NCBI RefSeq assembly: GCF_022427145.1
Contig: NZ_JAKSXN010000056.1
Coordinates: 1-35,770, forward strand
Direction of reading: 5' to 3'
DNA length: 35,770 bases
Source: Paenibacillus timonensis
GTDB lineage: Bacteria > Bacillota > Bacilli > Paenibacillales > Paenibacillaceae
The notes under the pieces were generated by a model. The model ran no database searches and was not told the DNA's origin. It saw only the letters and a program-made list of their open reading frames with translations. Position numbers and translations under genes: made by a program. Positions 22,363 through 30,394 of this stretch are shown here, piece after piece. Within the stretch, counting starts at the first letter, position 1. The number at the start of each line of letters is the position of its first letter.

Positions 22363-23652
22363 ATGAAAGGAGTATTTCAGCTTAAGCAACACCAAACAAA
22401 CGTGAGAAAAGAACTCGTCGCAGGATTGACCTCGTTCTTCTCCATCGTGTACATTATCGCCGTCAACGCCAATATCCTGAAGGATGCGGGGATTCCGCTG
22501 GAGGCCGGCATCTTGGCCACCGTGCTGTCTTCGCTTGTCGGCTGTTTGCTGGTCGCGTTCGTGGCGAACGCGCCGTTAATTCTCGTCCCCGGCATGGGGA
22601 TCAACGCCTTGTTTACCTATACGATCGTTGGTTCGATGGGACTCAGCTACCAGGAAGCCTTGGGTGCCACGGTGCTTGCGGGTATCCTGTTCGTCGTGGT
22701 CGCCTTTACGGGCTTGTCCTCCCTGATTTCCAGGGCCATTCCGGCTTCCCTGAAGGAATCCATTTCCGTGGGAATCGGACTGTTCATTGCCTTTATCGGC
22801 TTGCAGAAGAGCGGCATCGTCACCGGCAACACCAGCCACTTTGTGGCGCTCGGCGACTTATCGGCCCCGCTGGTTCTGGCTTCGATCATCAATCTGATCC
22901 TTACGCTGTTCCTGTTCTTGAAGAAGGTTCCCGGGAATTTTCTCATCAGCATTATTGCGGGAACGCTGGTTGCCTGGTTGTTCGGAATCGTCGATTTGGG
23001 CTCATTCGCATCCTCGTCGATCTCGTTTCAAAGCTACGGCGACGTCTGGATGAGCGCGGACTTCCGCCATATGGCCAGCATTCCGTTCTTGACGGGTTGC
23101 TTCTCGCTGGTCCTCGTGCTGGTCTTCGAAAATATCGGGCTCGTCCATTCCCAGGTGAACGGCATGCTGCACGCTCCGGAGAAGAACGGGAAATCGATGA
23201 AAGCCGTGTCGATATCCACGGTGGCTTGCGGCCTCTTGGGTACCAGCCCGACGGTCTCGACGGTCGAAACGGCGGCCGGCATTACCGCAGGCGGTAGAAC
23301 CGGGTTAACCTCGGTGACGACCGGGTTGTTGTTCCTGGGCTCGTTGTTTTTTATGCCCTTGATCAAAATCATCCCGGACGCCGCAATCGCTCCGATCTTG
23401 ATCATTATCGGCGGACTCATGCTGACGAATATCACGAAGATCGATTTCAGCGATTTTTCCGAAGCGTTTCCCGCGTTTCTCGTGATTCTGATGATTCCTT
23501 TAACGTATAGCATTGTCGACGGTATCGCCTTTGGCTTTATCGCGTATCCGCTGCTCAAGATGTTTTCGAAGAAGCGGGAACAGCTGTCGATCTCCATGTT
23601 TGTCATCTCGTTCCTGTTCCTGGCCAACTTCCTGCTGCAGTCGGTTCTATAG
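22363..23652 (+). CDS. NCS2/AzgA-type purine permease, PbuO/PbuG-like
   Basis: A 429-residue membrane transporter with about 12-13 hydrophobic segments. The AzgA-type hallmarks are present: SFFSIVYIIAVNANILKDAGIP near the N-terminus, NAPLILVPGMGINALFTYT, VLVFENIGLVHSQVNGM and GTSPTVSTVETAAGI. These match hypoxanthine/guanine permeases of the PbuO/PbuG type, importing nucleobases with protons. The ATG at 22363 has no good ribosome-binding site at normal distance; AAAGGAG lies just inside the frame (22366-22372), but no canonical start follows at proper spacing, so the exact N-terminus is uncertain. No purine riboswitch is seen in the leader. Confidence 0.9.
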   Translation: MKGVFQLKQHQTNVRKELVAGLTSFFSIVYIIAVNANILKDAGIPLEAGILATVLSSLVGCLLVAFVANAPLILVPGMGINALFTYTIVGSMGLSYQEALGATVLAGILFVVVAFTGLSSLISRAIPASLKESISVGIGLFIAFIGLQKSGIVTGNTSHFVALGDLSAPLVLASIINLILTLFLFLKKVPGNFLISIIAGTLVAWLFGIVDLGSFASSSISFQSYGDVWMSADFRHMASIPFLTGCFSLVLVLVFENIGLVHSQVNGMLHAPEKNGKSMKAVSISTVACGLLGTSPTVSTVETAAGITAGGRTGLTSVTTGLLFLGSLFFMPLIKIIPDAAIAPILIIIGGLMLTNITKIDFSDFSEAFPAFLVILMIPLTYSIVDGIAFGFIAYPLLKMFSKKREQLSISMFVISFLFLANFLLQSVL

Positions 23653-23664
23653 AAGAACAATACA

Positions 23665-23686
23665 AAGGGCACCCTGACGGGTGCCC
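23665..23686. terminator. Bidirectional terminator between permease and hydrolase
   Basis: GGGCACCC at 23667-23674 and GGGTGCCC at 23679-23686 form a perfect 8-bp stem with loop TGAC. The plus strand continues TTCATTTATTT, and the minus strand TTTGTATTG, so it serves both convergent genes. Confidence 0.88.
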
Positions 23687-23695
23687 TTCATTTAT

Positions 23696-24532
23696 TTATC
23701 CTTGCAGAAATTTCACCAAAGCCGCGTTGAACTCGTCGGCGTGCGTCACATTAAAACCGTGCGGGCCGCCCTTGATGACCACTAGCTGGCTGCCGGCGAT
23801 TTGTTCATGCGCTCTTTGGCCGCTGATTTCTACCGGCACGATCGCGTCCGAATCACCGTGGAGAATCAACGTCGGCACGTTGAATTTGGCCAAATCGCCT
23901 CGGAAATCCGTGTAGCTGAATGCCGAAATGCAGTCCAGCGTACCTTTCGGGGAGGCGAAAGCGGCAATGTCACGGTTATGCAAGCGGAACGGTTCGCTTA
24001 CCAGGTCGGTTCGGCCTCCTGCCGCGAAGAAGTTCGTCGTGAAGTCGTCCAGGAAAGCCAGCCGATCTGCTTTCACGCCGTCCTGGAATCCCTTAATGGC
24101 TGCATCATCAAACCCGCCATCCGGGTTATCTGCAGATTTGTACAGATACGGCGGAACCGCCCCGGCCAGAACCGCTTTGCTGACTCGCTGCGTACCGTAG
24201 GTCCCGATATATCTGGCCACTTCCCCGCCGCCCATCGAGAATCCGACCAACGTGACATCGCGTAAGCCCAGATATAGGATCAATTGATGCAGATCGGCAG
24301 CGAAGGTATCGTAATCATACCCGTTCCAAGGCTGCGAGGACTGACCGAAGCCGCGGCGATCATACGTAATCACCCGGTAGCCGGCTTCCACCAAAGCGGG
24401 CACCTGCTTCTCCCATGATCTTCCGCTAAGCGGCCAACCGTGAATCAAAATCACCGGTTTCCCCGAACCTACATCCTCGTAATGAAGCTCCACCGGAATT
24501 CCATTCTCTTGACCAACCGTTACCTTTGCCAT
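23696..24532 (-). CDS. Alpha/beta hydrolase, non-haem haloperoxidase/esterase-like
   Basis: A 278-residue alpha/beta hydrolase. HGWPLSGRSW holds the oxyanion loop, GFSMGG the nucleophile Ser99, HGDSDAIVP the acid and GGPHGFNVTH the His. TYDRRGFGQSS and the overall pattern match the cofactor-free chloroperoxidase/arylesterase group. GGAGGG directly before the ATG at 24532 favours it over an ATG five codons upstream. It is divergent from ohrR and its promoter (minus-strand TTGACA at 24621-24616, 17 bp, TAAGAT at 24598-24593) is bracketed by OhrR-type boxes. A role in peroxide or peracid response is inferred. Confidence 0.88.
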   Translation of the reverse strand: MAKVTVGQENGIPVELHYEDVGSGKPVILIHGWPLSGRSWEKQVPALVEAGYRVITYDRRGFGQSSQPWNGYDYDTFAADLHQLILYLGLRDVTLVGFSMGGGEVARYIGTYGTQRVSKAVLAGAVPPYLYKSADNPDGGFDDAAIKGFQDGVKADRLAFLDDFTTNFFAAGGRTDLVSEPFRLHNRDIAAFASPKGTLDCISAFSYTDFRGDLAKFNVPTLILHGDSDAIVPVEISGQRAHEQIAGSQLVVIKGGPHGFNVTHADEFNAALVKFLQG

Positions 24533-24560
24533 TGCAAATCCCTCCACATTTTAGTTTTTC

Positions 24561-24633
24561 AAAATTATATTGTGCAAAATCTTTATATTCACATCTTACC
24601 CACCTCGCATAATATTGTCAACAATTAAATTGT
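24561..24633. promoter_or_regulatory. Two OhrR-type boxes in the divergent hydrolase/ohrR promoter region
   Basis: ACAATTAAATTGT at 24621-24633 is a perfect 13-bp palindrome (central A) identical to the half unit of the B. subtilis ohrA operator. AAAATTATATTGT at 24561-24573 matches it at 11 of 13 positions. The first overlaps the -35 of the minus-strand hydrolase promoter, the second lies just past its predicted start. The ohrR promoter itself may use TGTTATGAT at 24662-24670. Confidence 0.78.
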
Positions 24634-24707
24634 AAAAAATATAGTTTCTTTTTTCCGCATCTGTTATGATGTTTGTAAACTTACATTAAAGGCAATCGAG
24701 GTGCATC

Positions 24708-25157
24708 ATGGAAACGAATGAGCCAAGCTTGAAGTTGGGGGAACATCTATGTTTTTCGCTGTACGCCTGCTCCCGGGCCATCCTGCGTCTGTATCGCCCT
24801 TATTTGGATGAGCTGGAGCTGACATATCCGCAATATCTGGTCCTGGTCAACTTGTGGGAGAAGGAGAAGAGCACCATTAAGGAGCTCGGAGAAGCCTTGG
24901 ATCTGGACACCGGCACCTTAACGCCTTTGTTGAAGCGGATGGAAGCCGCGGGGCTCATTGAAAGACACCGCGATTCCGCCGACGAGCGCGTGGTGAATGT
25001 GCTTATTACGCCGAAGGGCAAAGCGCTGCAAGAGAAAGCGGCCTGCGTTCCGCAATCTCTGCTTGATGCTTCGGCGATGGAACCTGAGGAGCTAAACCGG
25101 CTGAATGACACCATCGTCCAGTTGCTTCAGCAGGTCAATGCCTCGTCGAAGAAATAA
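24708..25157 (+). CDS. ohrR: Organic hydroperoxide sensor OhrR (MarR family)
   Basis: A 149-residue MarR-family repressor. LGEHLCFSLYACSRAI places the reactive Cys at position 15, as in B. subtilis OhrR, followed by YRPYLDELELTYPQYLVLVNLWE. The winged helix-turn-helix covers about 50-100 (STIKELGEALDLDTGTLTPLLKRMEAAGLI, wing RHRDSADERV). Two further Cys (20 and about 109) exist, so a 2-Cys mechanism with intermolecular disulfide is possible, although single-Cys oxidation is known for B. subtilis. GAGGTG precedes the ATG. No ohr gene adjoins; the divergent gene encodes an alpha/beta hydrolase. Confidence 0.9.
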   Translation: METNEPSLKLGEHLCFSLYACSRAILRLYRPYLDELELTYPQYLVLVNLWEKEKSTIKELGEALDLDTGTLTPLLKRMEAAGLIERHRDSADERVVNVLITPKGKALQEKAACVPQSLLDASAMEPEELNRLNDTIVQLLQQVNASSKK

Positions 25158-25194
25158 ATAAACGCTCCACGTCCGTTCCTTCCTGATGCTCGAA

Positions 25195-25896
25195 TTACGA
25201 GAGACATTGGATATAAGCCATCAGCTCCGCGATTCCTTGATACTGGATCAGAAGCTTTTGGTTTAGTTTCTCAAGGGCGATCTGCAAGGAACGGTCGATT
25301 TTGGAGAATCGCATTGCCTCCAGGTCATTCAGAATCTCCCGCAGGTTCTCGATATAATAAATCGTTTTGCGCAAACTGCTGATCACCAGGATCTTCCGCA
25401 ATTCCGGTACGGAAAAGATGCGATACCCGTTCTCCGGGTGCCGTATCGAGGTGACTAGCCCCTCCTTTTCCCAATGACGAATCGCTGAGGGATTCACCCC
25501 CGCCAGCTCCGCCACCTTCCCGATCGTCATCGCTTCGGTCAGTTTCCGGTTCTTATAGGAACGGAAATCCGCTTCCCGAATCAGGGTTAACAGCTCTTCC
25601 ACGCGCTGCTTCTCTTCCTGGACGAGATACAGTTGGTGATTTAACAGCCACAACGCCTCCGTGACGCTGCCCTGTTTGATGTTCCGCATCGCCTGATAGA
25701 CTACGGGGATCTCGTAACCGGCCAACAACGACCGGATCGCAATAAACGCTTGGAGATGGGTCGTCGTATAGATTCTATGGTTGCCCGCCGTTCGCAAGAC
25801 CTCCGGGATCAGCCCCTGTTCTTCGTATCTCCTTAACGTGGTTGTGCTTACGTTCAGCCGCTCCGCAATTTGTGCAGGCGTATAGGCCTCTTGCAT
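25195..25896 (-). CDS. Regulator with two MerR-type DNA-binding domains
   Basis: A 233-residue protein with two winged-helix MerR domains. The first (about 6-68) has YTPAQIAERLNVSTTTLRRYEEQGLIP and the usual NHRIYTTTHL wing. The second (about 122-185) has MTIGKVAELAGVNPSAIRHWEKEGLV and GYRIFSVPELRKI. A helical linker (about 85-112) joins them, and a coiled segment ends the protein. No Cys cluster or ligand domain is obvious. One chain could bind two half-sites, or one domain may sense. AGGGAG precedes the ATG. It is divergent from an alpha/beta hydrolase, the probable target. Confidence 0.85.
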   Translation of the reverse strand: MQEAYTPAQIAERLNVSTTTLRRYEEQGLIPEVLRTAGNHRIYTTTHLQAFIAIRSLLAGYEIPVVYQAMRNIKQGSVTEALWLLNHQLYLVQEEKQRVEELLTLIREADFRSYKNRKLTEAMTIGKVAELAGVNPSAIRHWEKEGLVTSIRHPENGYRIFSVPELRKILVISSLRKTIYYIENLREILNDLEAMRFSKIDRSLQIALEKLNQKLLIQYQGIAELMAYIQCLS

Positions 25897-26050
25897 CTGC
25901 CCACTCTCCCTAGTTAAAGTAAAACCTTCAAGTGCTACGTTAATGTCATGCCGCTAAAACCATCATAACACCGGGAAATCTCGGCTCCAAACCGAAAGAT
26001 TGCATGAATGTTATATGCTGAAGGTATCACATGTAAAGGGAGCGATCTGA

Positions 26051-26929
26051 ATGAATCCATTCAAGCTAGTCACCTTAGCCGACGGTTCGACGTTGGAAGT
26101 CGGCCTCACCGGGAAACCCGGCGGCAAAATCATCATGCTGCCTATAGCCAAAAAATCCGTCTCCGGCCATGAAGCGGAAAGTCTCATAATGTGGGGCGTC
26201 GACCCCGAGTTAGGCAAGCACTTCGTGGAAGGCTTGTCCGATCTCTTTCAGGTTCTGCATTTCGATTACGAAGGCCACCGGTTTCAACATCCCCTACCCG
26301 ATCGTTTAACGCCGGATGCTATAGCGCTCGATTTCTTGCGCATCGCCGACGAAATGCGGGTCGAAACGTTCAGTTATTACGGCTATTCCTGGCTGGCGCT
26401 GGCCGGCCTGCAGCTGGCGATTCGGACAAACCGGCTGGAAAGTTTGGTCATGGGGGGATTTCCGCCTTATGAAGGACCTTACCGGGAAATGTTGACGGTC
26501 ACCGCCAAAACCCATGAACAGGCGCTGCACCCCTCCCCGTCCCCTAAGGAATCAATGCAGGACTTCGGCAGCCCGGAAGAAATCGATTGGGAGCAGGTTC
26601 AAGTGGCACTCGATCCGAATCAAACGAAGCAATTTCTGACCCTGTACCAAAGCTTGTCCGATTTCGACGACACCTCCGTACAGCAGGAATTAACCCTGCC
26701 GAGGCTCGCCTTTGCCGGCGAAGCGGACCGAATCGAATACGGCGAGAATTTTGGGAACGTGACCGTCGATATCGCGGGGCGGTTACGCAAGAACGAACAA
26801 GCCTTACGCCGGCTCGGCTGGGATGTGGCGCTCTTACCGGGGAAGGATATGGACCACACGAAGGCCATGCAGCCCGAGACCGTGCTGCCTCTTATTAAGC
26901 CCTGGTTGGCCGCTACCTTGTTGAAATAA
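26051..26929 (+). CDS. Alpha/beta hydrolase fold protein
   Basis: A 292-residue alpha/beta hydrolase. The nucleophile elbow is YYGYSWLALAGLQ with Ser113; the acid is probably in FAGEADRIEYG, and the His in GKDMDHTKAM near the C-terminus. The nucleophile motif G-Y-S-W lacks the second Gly of G-x-S-x-G, so catalytic use should be regarded with some caution. AAAGGGAG before the ATG sets the start. It is divergent from the double-MerR gene and ends in a shared terminator. Substrate unknown. Confidence 0.82.
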   Translation: MNPFKLVTLADGSTLEVGLTGKPGGKIIMLPIAKKSVSGHEAESLIMWGVDPELGKHFVEGLSDLFQVLHFDYEGHRFQHPLPDRLTPDAIALDFLRIADEMRVETFSYYGYSWLALAGLQLAIRTNRLESLVMGGFPPYEGPYREMLTVTAKTHEQALHPSPSPKESMQDFGSPEEIDWEQVQVALDPNQTKQFLTLYQSLSDFDDTSVQQELTLPRLAFAGEADRIEYGENFGNVTVDIAGRLRKNEQALRRLGWDVALLPGKDMDHTKAMQPETVLPLIKPWLAATLLK

Positions 26930-26934
26930 TAAAT

Positions 26935-26971
26935 AAAGAGCTAAGCACGGGTTTACGCTGCTTAGCTCTTT
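26935..26971. terminator. Bidirectional terminator between hydrolase and mqo
   Basis: AAAGAGCTAAGCA at 26935-26947 pairs perfectly with TGCTTAGCTCTTT at 26959-26971 (13 bp). A/T tracts at both ends let it work for both convergent genes. Confidence 0.9.
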
Positions 26972-26991
26972 CAATCTAAGAATAGATAAAA

Positions 26992-28500
26992 TTAGGATAC
27001 CGAAACGGCTTGTTTGGTTTCCGATAATCCAAGGGCCTGCGCGGTTGCCTGATGAAGGGTACGGAATAGCTCCGGGTGCTCGCTCAGCGACAAGCCGTAG
27101 GAAGGGATCATCTCCTTGATCTTCGGCTTCCAGGCTTCGAGCTGCTGCGGGAAGCATTTCTCGATAACCTCCAGCATGACGTGGACCGCGGTCGAGGCCC
27201 CCGGGGAAGCACCAAGCAATGCGGCAATCGAGCCATCGGCGGCACTGACCACCTCGGTGCCGAATTGCAGCGTGCCTTTGCCGCCTTCCACCGTATCCTT
27301 GATGACTTGCACCCGCTGACCGGCGACGATCAGATCCCAATCCTCGCTCTTGGCCCCCGGGACAAAATCCCGCAATTCCTCCATGCGTTGTTCTTTGGAC
27401 AACATGAGCTGTTGAACCAGGTATTTGGTTAACGACATCTCCTTCACCCCGGCCGCCAGCATCGTGAGAAGGTTATGCGGCTTGACGGAGGTGATGAGAT
27501 CGAACATCGAGCCGGTCTTGAGGAACTTCGGCGAGAAGCCGGCAAACGGCCCGAACAAGAGCGCCTTCTGGTCGTCGATGAACCGGGTGTCCAGATGCGG
27601 AACGGACATCGGCGGAGCCCCGACCGAAGCTTTGCCGTAGACCTTGGCATGGTGCTGCCGGACGACTTCCGGGTTGTTGCACACCATAAACAGTCCGCTG
27701 ACCGGAAAACCGCCGATCTGCTTTCCTTCCGGGATGCCGGATTTTTGCAATAAATGCAAGCTCCCGCCGCCGGCGCCGATGAAGACGAACTTGGCGGTAT
27801 AGCGTTGGGTCACACCGCTGCTCAGGTCCTTCACTTTCAATTCCCATAACCCGTCCGGCGTCCGCTTCAGCTTCTTCACGCTATGCTTGTAGCGGATATC
27901 CACGTCCTGTTCCTTTAAATGATTCAGCAGCATCCGCGTTAAGGTTCCGAAGTTCACGTCCGTGCCCGAATCGATCTTCGTCGCGGCAATCGGCTCCTCG
28001 CCTTTCCGTTCCTTCATCATCAGCGGCACCCATTCCCTCAGCTTCCCCGGATCTTTGGAGAACTCCATCCCTTGGAACAGCGGGTGAGCGGATAAGGCTT
28101 CGTAACGTCTCTTCAAAAATTCGACGTTCTGCTCCCCGCGCACGTAACTCATATGAGGCAGCGGCATGATGAAATCCTGCGGATTTCGGATCCGTTGATG
28201 CTGAACCAGATAGGCCCAAAACTGCCTGGAAACCTGGAACTGTTCATTCACCTTAACCGCTTTGCTAATATCGACGGTTCCGTCCGGCCGCTCGGTGGTG
28301 TAATTCAATTCGCACAAAGCCGCATGACCGGTTCCCGCATTATTCCACTCGTTCGAGCTTTCCTCCCCTGCCCGGCCAAGTTGTTCAAACACCGTGATGT
28401 TCCAGTCCGGCGCCAATTCTTTCAGCAGGGTCCCCAACGTCGCACTCATAATTCCGGCACCAATCAAAATAACATCTGTACTTGTTTGTCCGTGATTCAT
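26992..28500 (-). CDS. mqo: Malate:quinone oxidoreductase
   Basis: A 502-residue membrane-associated FAD enzyme that oxidises malate to oxaloacetate and passes electrons to quinone. The FAD-binding [10 protein letters not shown] motif starts at residue 14. [63 protein letters not shown] and [13 protein letters not shown] are conserved mqo blocks; length is typical. AAGGGACGG before the ATG is the ribosome-binding site. It stands alone, with a cre-like site 38 bp upstream of the start codon. Confidence 0.96.
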   Translation of the reverse strand: MNHGQTSTDVILIGAGIMSATLGTLLKELAPDWNITVFEQLGRAGEESSNEWNNAGTGHAALCELNYTTERPDGTVDISKAVKVNEQFQVSRQFWAYLVQHQRIRNPQDFIMPLPHMSYVRGEQNVEFLKRRYEALSAHPLFQGMEFSKDPGKLREWVPLMMKERKGEEPIAATKIDSGTDVNFGTLTRMLLNHLKEQDVDIRYKHSVKKLKRTPDGLWELKVKDLSSGVTQRYTAKFVFIGAGGGSLHLLQKSGIPEGKQIGGFPVSGLFMVCNNPEVVRQHHAKVYGKASVGAPPMSVPHLDTRFIDDQKALLFGPFAGFSPKFLKTGSMFDLITSVKPHNLLTMLAAGVKEMSLTKYLVQQLMLSKEQRMEELRDFVPGAKSEDWDLIVAGQRVQVIKDTVEGGKGTLQFGTEVVSAADGSIAALLGASPGASTAVHVMLEVIEKCFPQQLEAWKPKIKEMIPSYGLSLSEHPELFRTLHQATAQALGLSETKQAVSVS

Positions 28501-28835
28501 GTTTACCGTCCCTTATGCCCTTATTTTGCTGAAAGGATGTAAGCGCTCTCGTTTTGCCCTCGCTTCATGTCTCGAGACGAGCCGGCCCACACCTTTTCCG
28601 TAAAAATTGCTTTGATTTTAGTGTATCAACAATACTGAGGGATTGAAATATTTATTTCTTAGATATTAATAATTGATTTTTTTAAGCCATCCAAAAAGAA
28701 CTTATCGGGCACATCCCCCGCAATTATTCTTTTTCGATACATACATCCCATTTATTAATAAATATTTATTGATTATCGATAAAAAACATGATAAATTAAC
28801 TTCGACACTAAACCTACGCGAGGTGCTATTTCGAT
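28501..28835. other. AT-rich divergent intergenic region with cre-like site
   Basis: No gene is seen. TGTAAGCGCTCTCG at 28538-28551 matches the cre consensus except for the last base and probably places mqo under CcpA. AATAAATATTTATT at 28757-28770 is a palindrome. TTGATT (28769-28774) and TAAATT (28792-28797) with 17 bp between form a plausible promoter for the DUF2975 gene. The rest is AT-rich without clear structure. Confidence 0.55.
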
Positions 28836-29318
28836 ATGAAACGTGAACAAGGCTCTACCCTTTTCTTAAGGGGTGTCGTTTTTCTGATGGGCATCGCGAT
28901 CCTTGCCGTATGCGCGCTAGGGGTACCCACGATCGCCAAAGATTTGGTGGAGTATTATCCGCCATTCATCTACCTCACCCTGCTCATTCCCATGTACGCT
29001 TCGGCCATTCCTTTTTTCTTTGCGCTGTATCAGACGCTGAAGCTGTTAAGCTATATCGATAAGAATACCGCATTCTCCGAAGCCTCGGTGAAGGCTTTAA
29101 AGAGCATTAGAAACTGCGCGATCGCCATCTGCATCTTGTATGCGGTTATCTTGCCGATCCTGTTCATCATTGCGGAGAAGGACGATGCACCGGGGCTCGC
29201 CGCTCTCGGACTGGTCATCTGTTTCGCTTCCCTCGTCATCGCCGTCTTTGCGGCCGTGCTTCAAAGGCTCTTAAGAAATGCTATCGACATCAAATCGGAA
29301 AACGATTTAACGATCTGA
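28836..29318 (+). CDS. DUF2975 membrane protein
   Basis: A 160-residue integral membrane protein with four predicted helices (about 14-34, 43-66, 96-118, 125-148). The region SYIDKNTAFSEASVKALKSIRNCAIA between helices 2 and 3 is the DUF2975 signature. Such proteins are usually encoded with a small XRE regulator, as with YoaS/YozG of B. subtilis and here. GAGGTG precedes the ATG. Function unknown. Confidence 0.88.
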   Translation: MKREQGSTLFLRGVVFLMGIAILAVCALGVPTIAKDLVEYYPPFIYLTLLIPMYASAIPFFFALYQTLKLLSYIDKNTAFSEASVKALKSIRNCAIAICILYAVILPILFIIAEKDDAPGLAALGLVICFASLVIAVFAAVLQRLLRNAIDIKSENDLTI

Positions 29319-29332
29319 GGTGAAGGAATCCC

Positions 29333-29545
29333 ATGCCCGTAATCATCAACATTGACGTCATGCTGGCGAAACGGAAAATGAGCGTCACGGAGCTTTCGGA
29401 GAAGGTCGGCATCACGATGGCGAACCTCTCTATTTTGAAAAACGGGAAGGCCAAGGCCATTCGGTTCTCCACCCTGGAGGCGATATGCAAGGCCCTGGAT
29501 TGTCAGCCCGGTGATATTATGGAGTACCGTAACGATGAGGAGTAG
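29333..29545 (+). CDS. Small XRE-family (Cro/CI) regulator, YozG-like
   Basis: A 70-residue helix-turn-helix protein made of the DNA-binding domain only: MLAKRKMSVTELSEKVGITMANLSILKNGKAKAIRFSTLEAICKALDCQPGDIMEY. This matches the YozG type that accompanies DUF2975 proteins. AAGGA is placed just before the ATG. It follows the membrane protein by 14 bp. It may regulate its own operon; the palindrome AATAAATATTTATT upstream is a candidate site. Confidence 0.9.
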   Translation: MPVIINIDVMLAKRKMSVTELSEKVGITMANLSILKNGKAKAIRFSTLEAICKALDCQPGDIMEYRNDEE

Positions 29546-29579
29546 CCTAAGTCCATCTCTTAAAAAGGGGGAGTTGCGC

Positions 29580-30359
29580 GTGGGTAAACGACTCGGGCAT
29601 GCCCTTCGGCAGTTGGTTCGCTTCGGCTGGCAACAGGCGTTATCCTGCGTGTTCCCCGTGGTGATTTTTGCCTCGCTGGCATTGACGCAGTTCCTTCCGC
29701 TGCCTTGGCTCCCCCGCTATGATTGGCTGCTGCTGATCTGCCTCGCCATGCAGGTCTGGATGGTGCGGTCCGGCCTCGAAACCCGCGACGAACTGAAGGT
29801 CATTACAGTCTTCCACTTGATCGGCCTGGCGCTGGAGATGTTCAAGGTCCACATGGGTTCTTGGGCGTATCCCGAGGAAGGCTGGACGAAAGTGAACGGC
29901 GTCCCCCTCTACAGCGGGTTCATGTATGCCAGCGTGGCCAGTTATCTGTGCCAAGCTTGGCGGCGCCTGAAGGTGGATCTGGTCCGCTTTCCCCCGCTCT
30001 GGCTGGTCGTCCCGCTGGCCGCCTCGATTTACCTGAATTTCTTCACCCACCATTATTGGATCGATGTTCGTTGGTGGTTGTCGGCGCTGGTGCTGCTCGT
30101 CTTCTGGCGCACCTGGGTCACCTACGAGGTAGGCGGCAAGACCTACCGGATGCCGTTATCCCTCTCCTTTGTGCTGATCGGCTTCTTTATCTGGGTCGCG
30201 GAAAATGTCGCCACGTTCTTCAGCGCCTGGAGATATCCGAACCAATCCGACGGCTGGCACCTCGTCCATCTCGGCAAGATCAGCTCCTGGCTTCTGCTCG
30301 TCATTATCAGCTTCCTGATCGTTGCGGCATTGAAGCGGGTGAAGGGTCGGCGAGAATAA
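29580..30359 (+). CDS. DUF817 integral membrane protein
   Basis: A 259-residue membrane protein with about eight hydrophobic segments. GLALEMFKVHMGSWAYPEEGW, GVPLYSGFMYASVASYLCQAWRR and WLLLVIISFLIVAALK are DUF817 blocks. AAGGGGGAG at 29565-29573 lies 6 nt before the GTG at 29580, which is preferred over more upstream ATGs inside the preceding gene. Function is unknown. It probably shares the transcript with the DUF2975/XRE pair. Confidence 0.85.
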   Translation: MGKRLGHALRQLVRFGWQQALSCVFPVVIFASLALTQFLPLPWLPRYDWLLLICLAMQVWMVRSGLETRDELKVITVFHLIGLALEMFKVHMGSWAYPEEGWTKVNGVPLYSGFMYASVASYLCQAWRRLKVDLVRFPPLWLVVPLAASIYLNFFTHHYWIDVRWWLSALVLLVFWRTWVTYEVGGKTYRMPLSLSFVLIGFFIWVAENVATFFSAWRYPNQSDGWHLVHLGKISSWLLLVIISFLIVAALKRVKGRRE

Positions 30360-30362
30360 GCA

Positions 30363-30389
30363 AAAGGCCATCCCAGCAGGATGGCCTTT
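30363..30389. terminator. Bidirectional terminator between DUF817 gene and AraC gene
   Basis: AAAGGCCATCC at 30363-30373 pairs perfectly with GGATGGCCTTT at 30379-30389, with loop CAGCA. It overlaps the last codons of neither gene and lies 3 bp after one stop and 6 bp after the other. Confidence 0.9.
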
Positions 30390-30394
30390 CCCAT

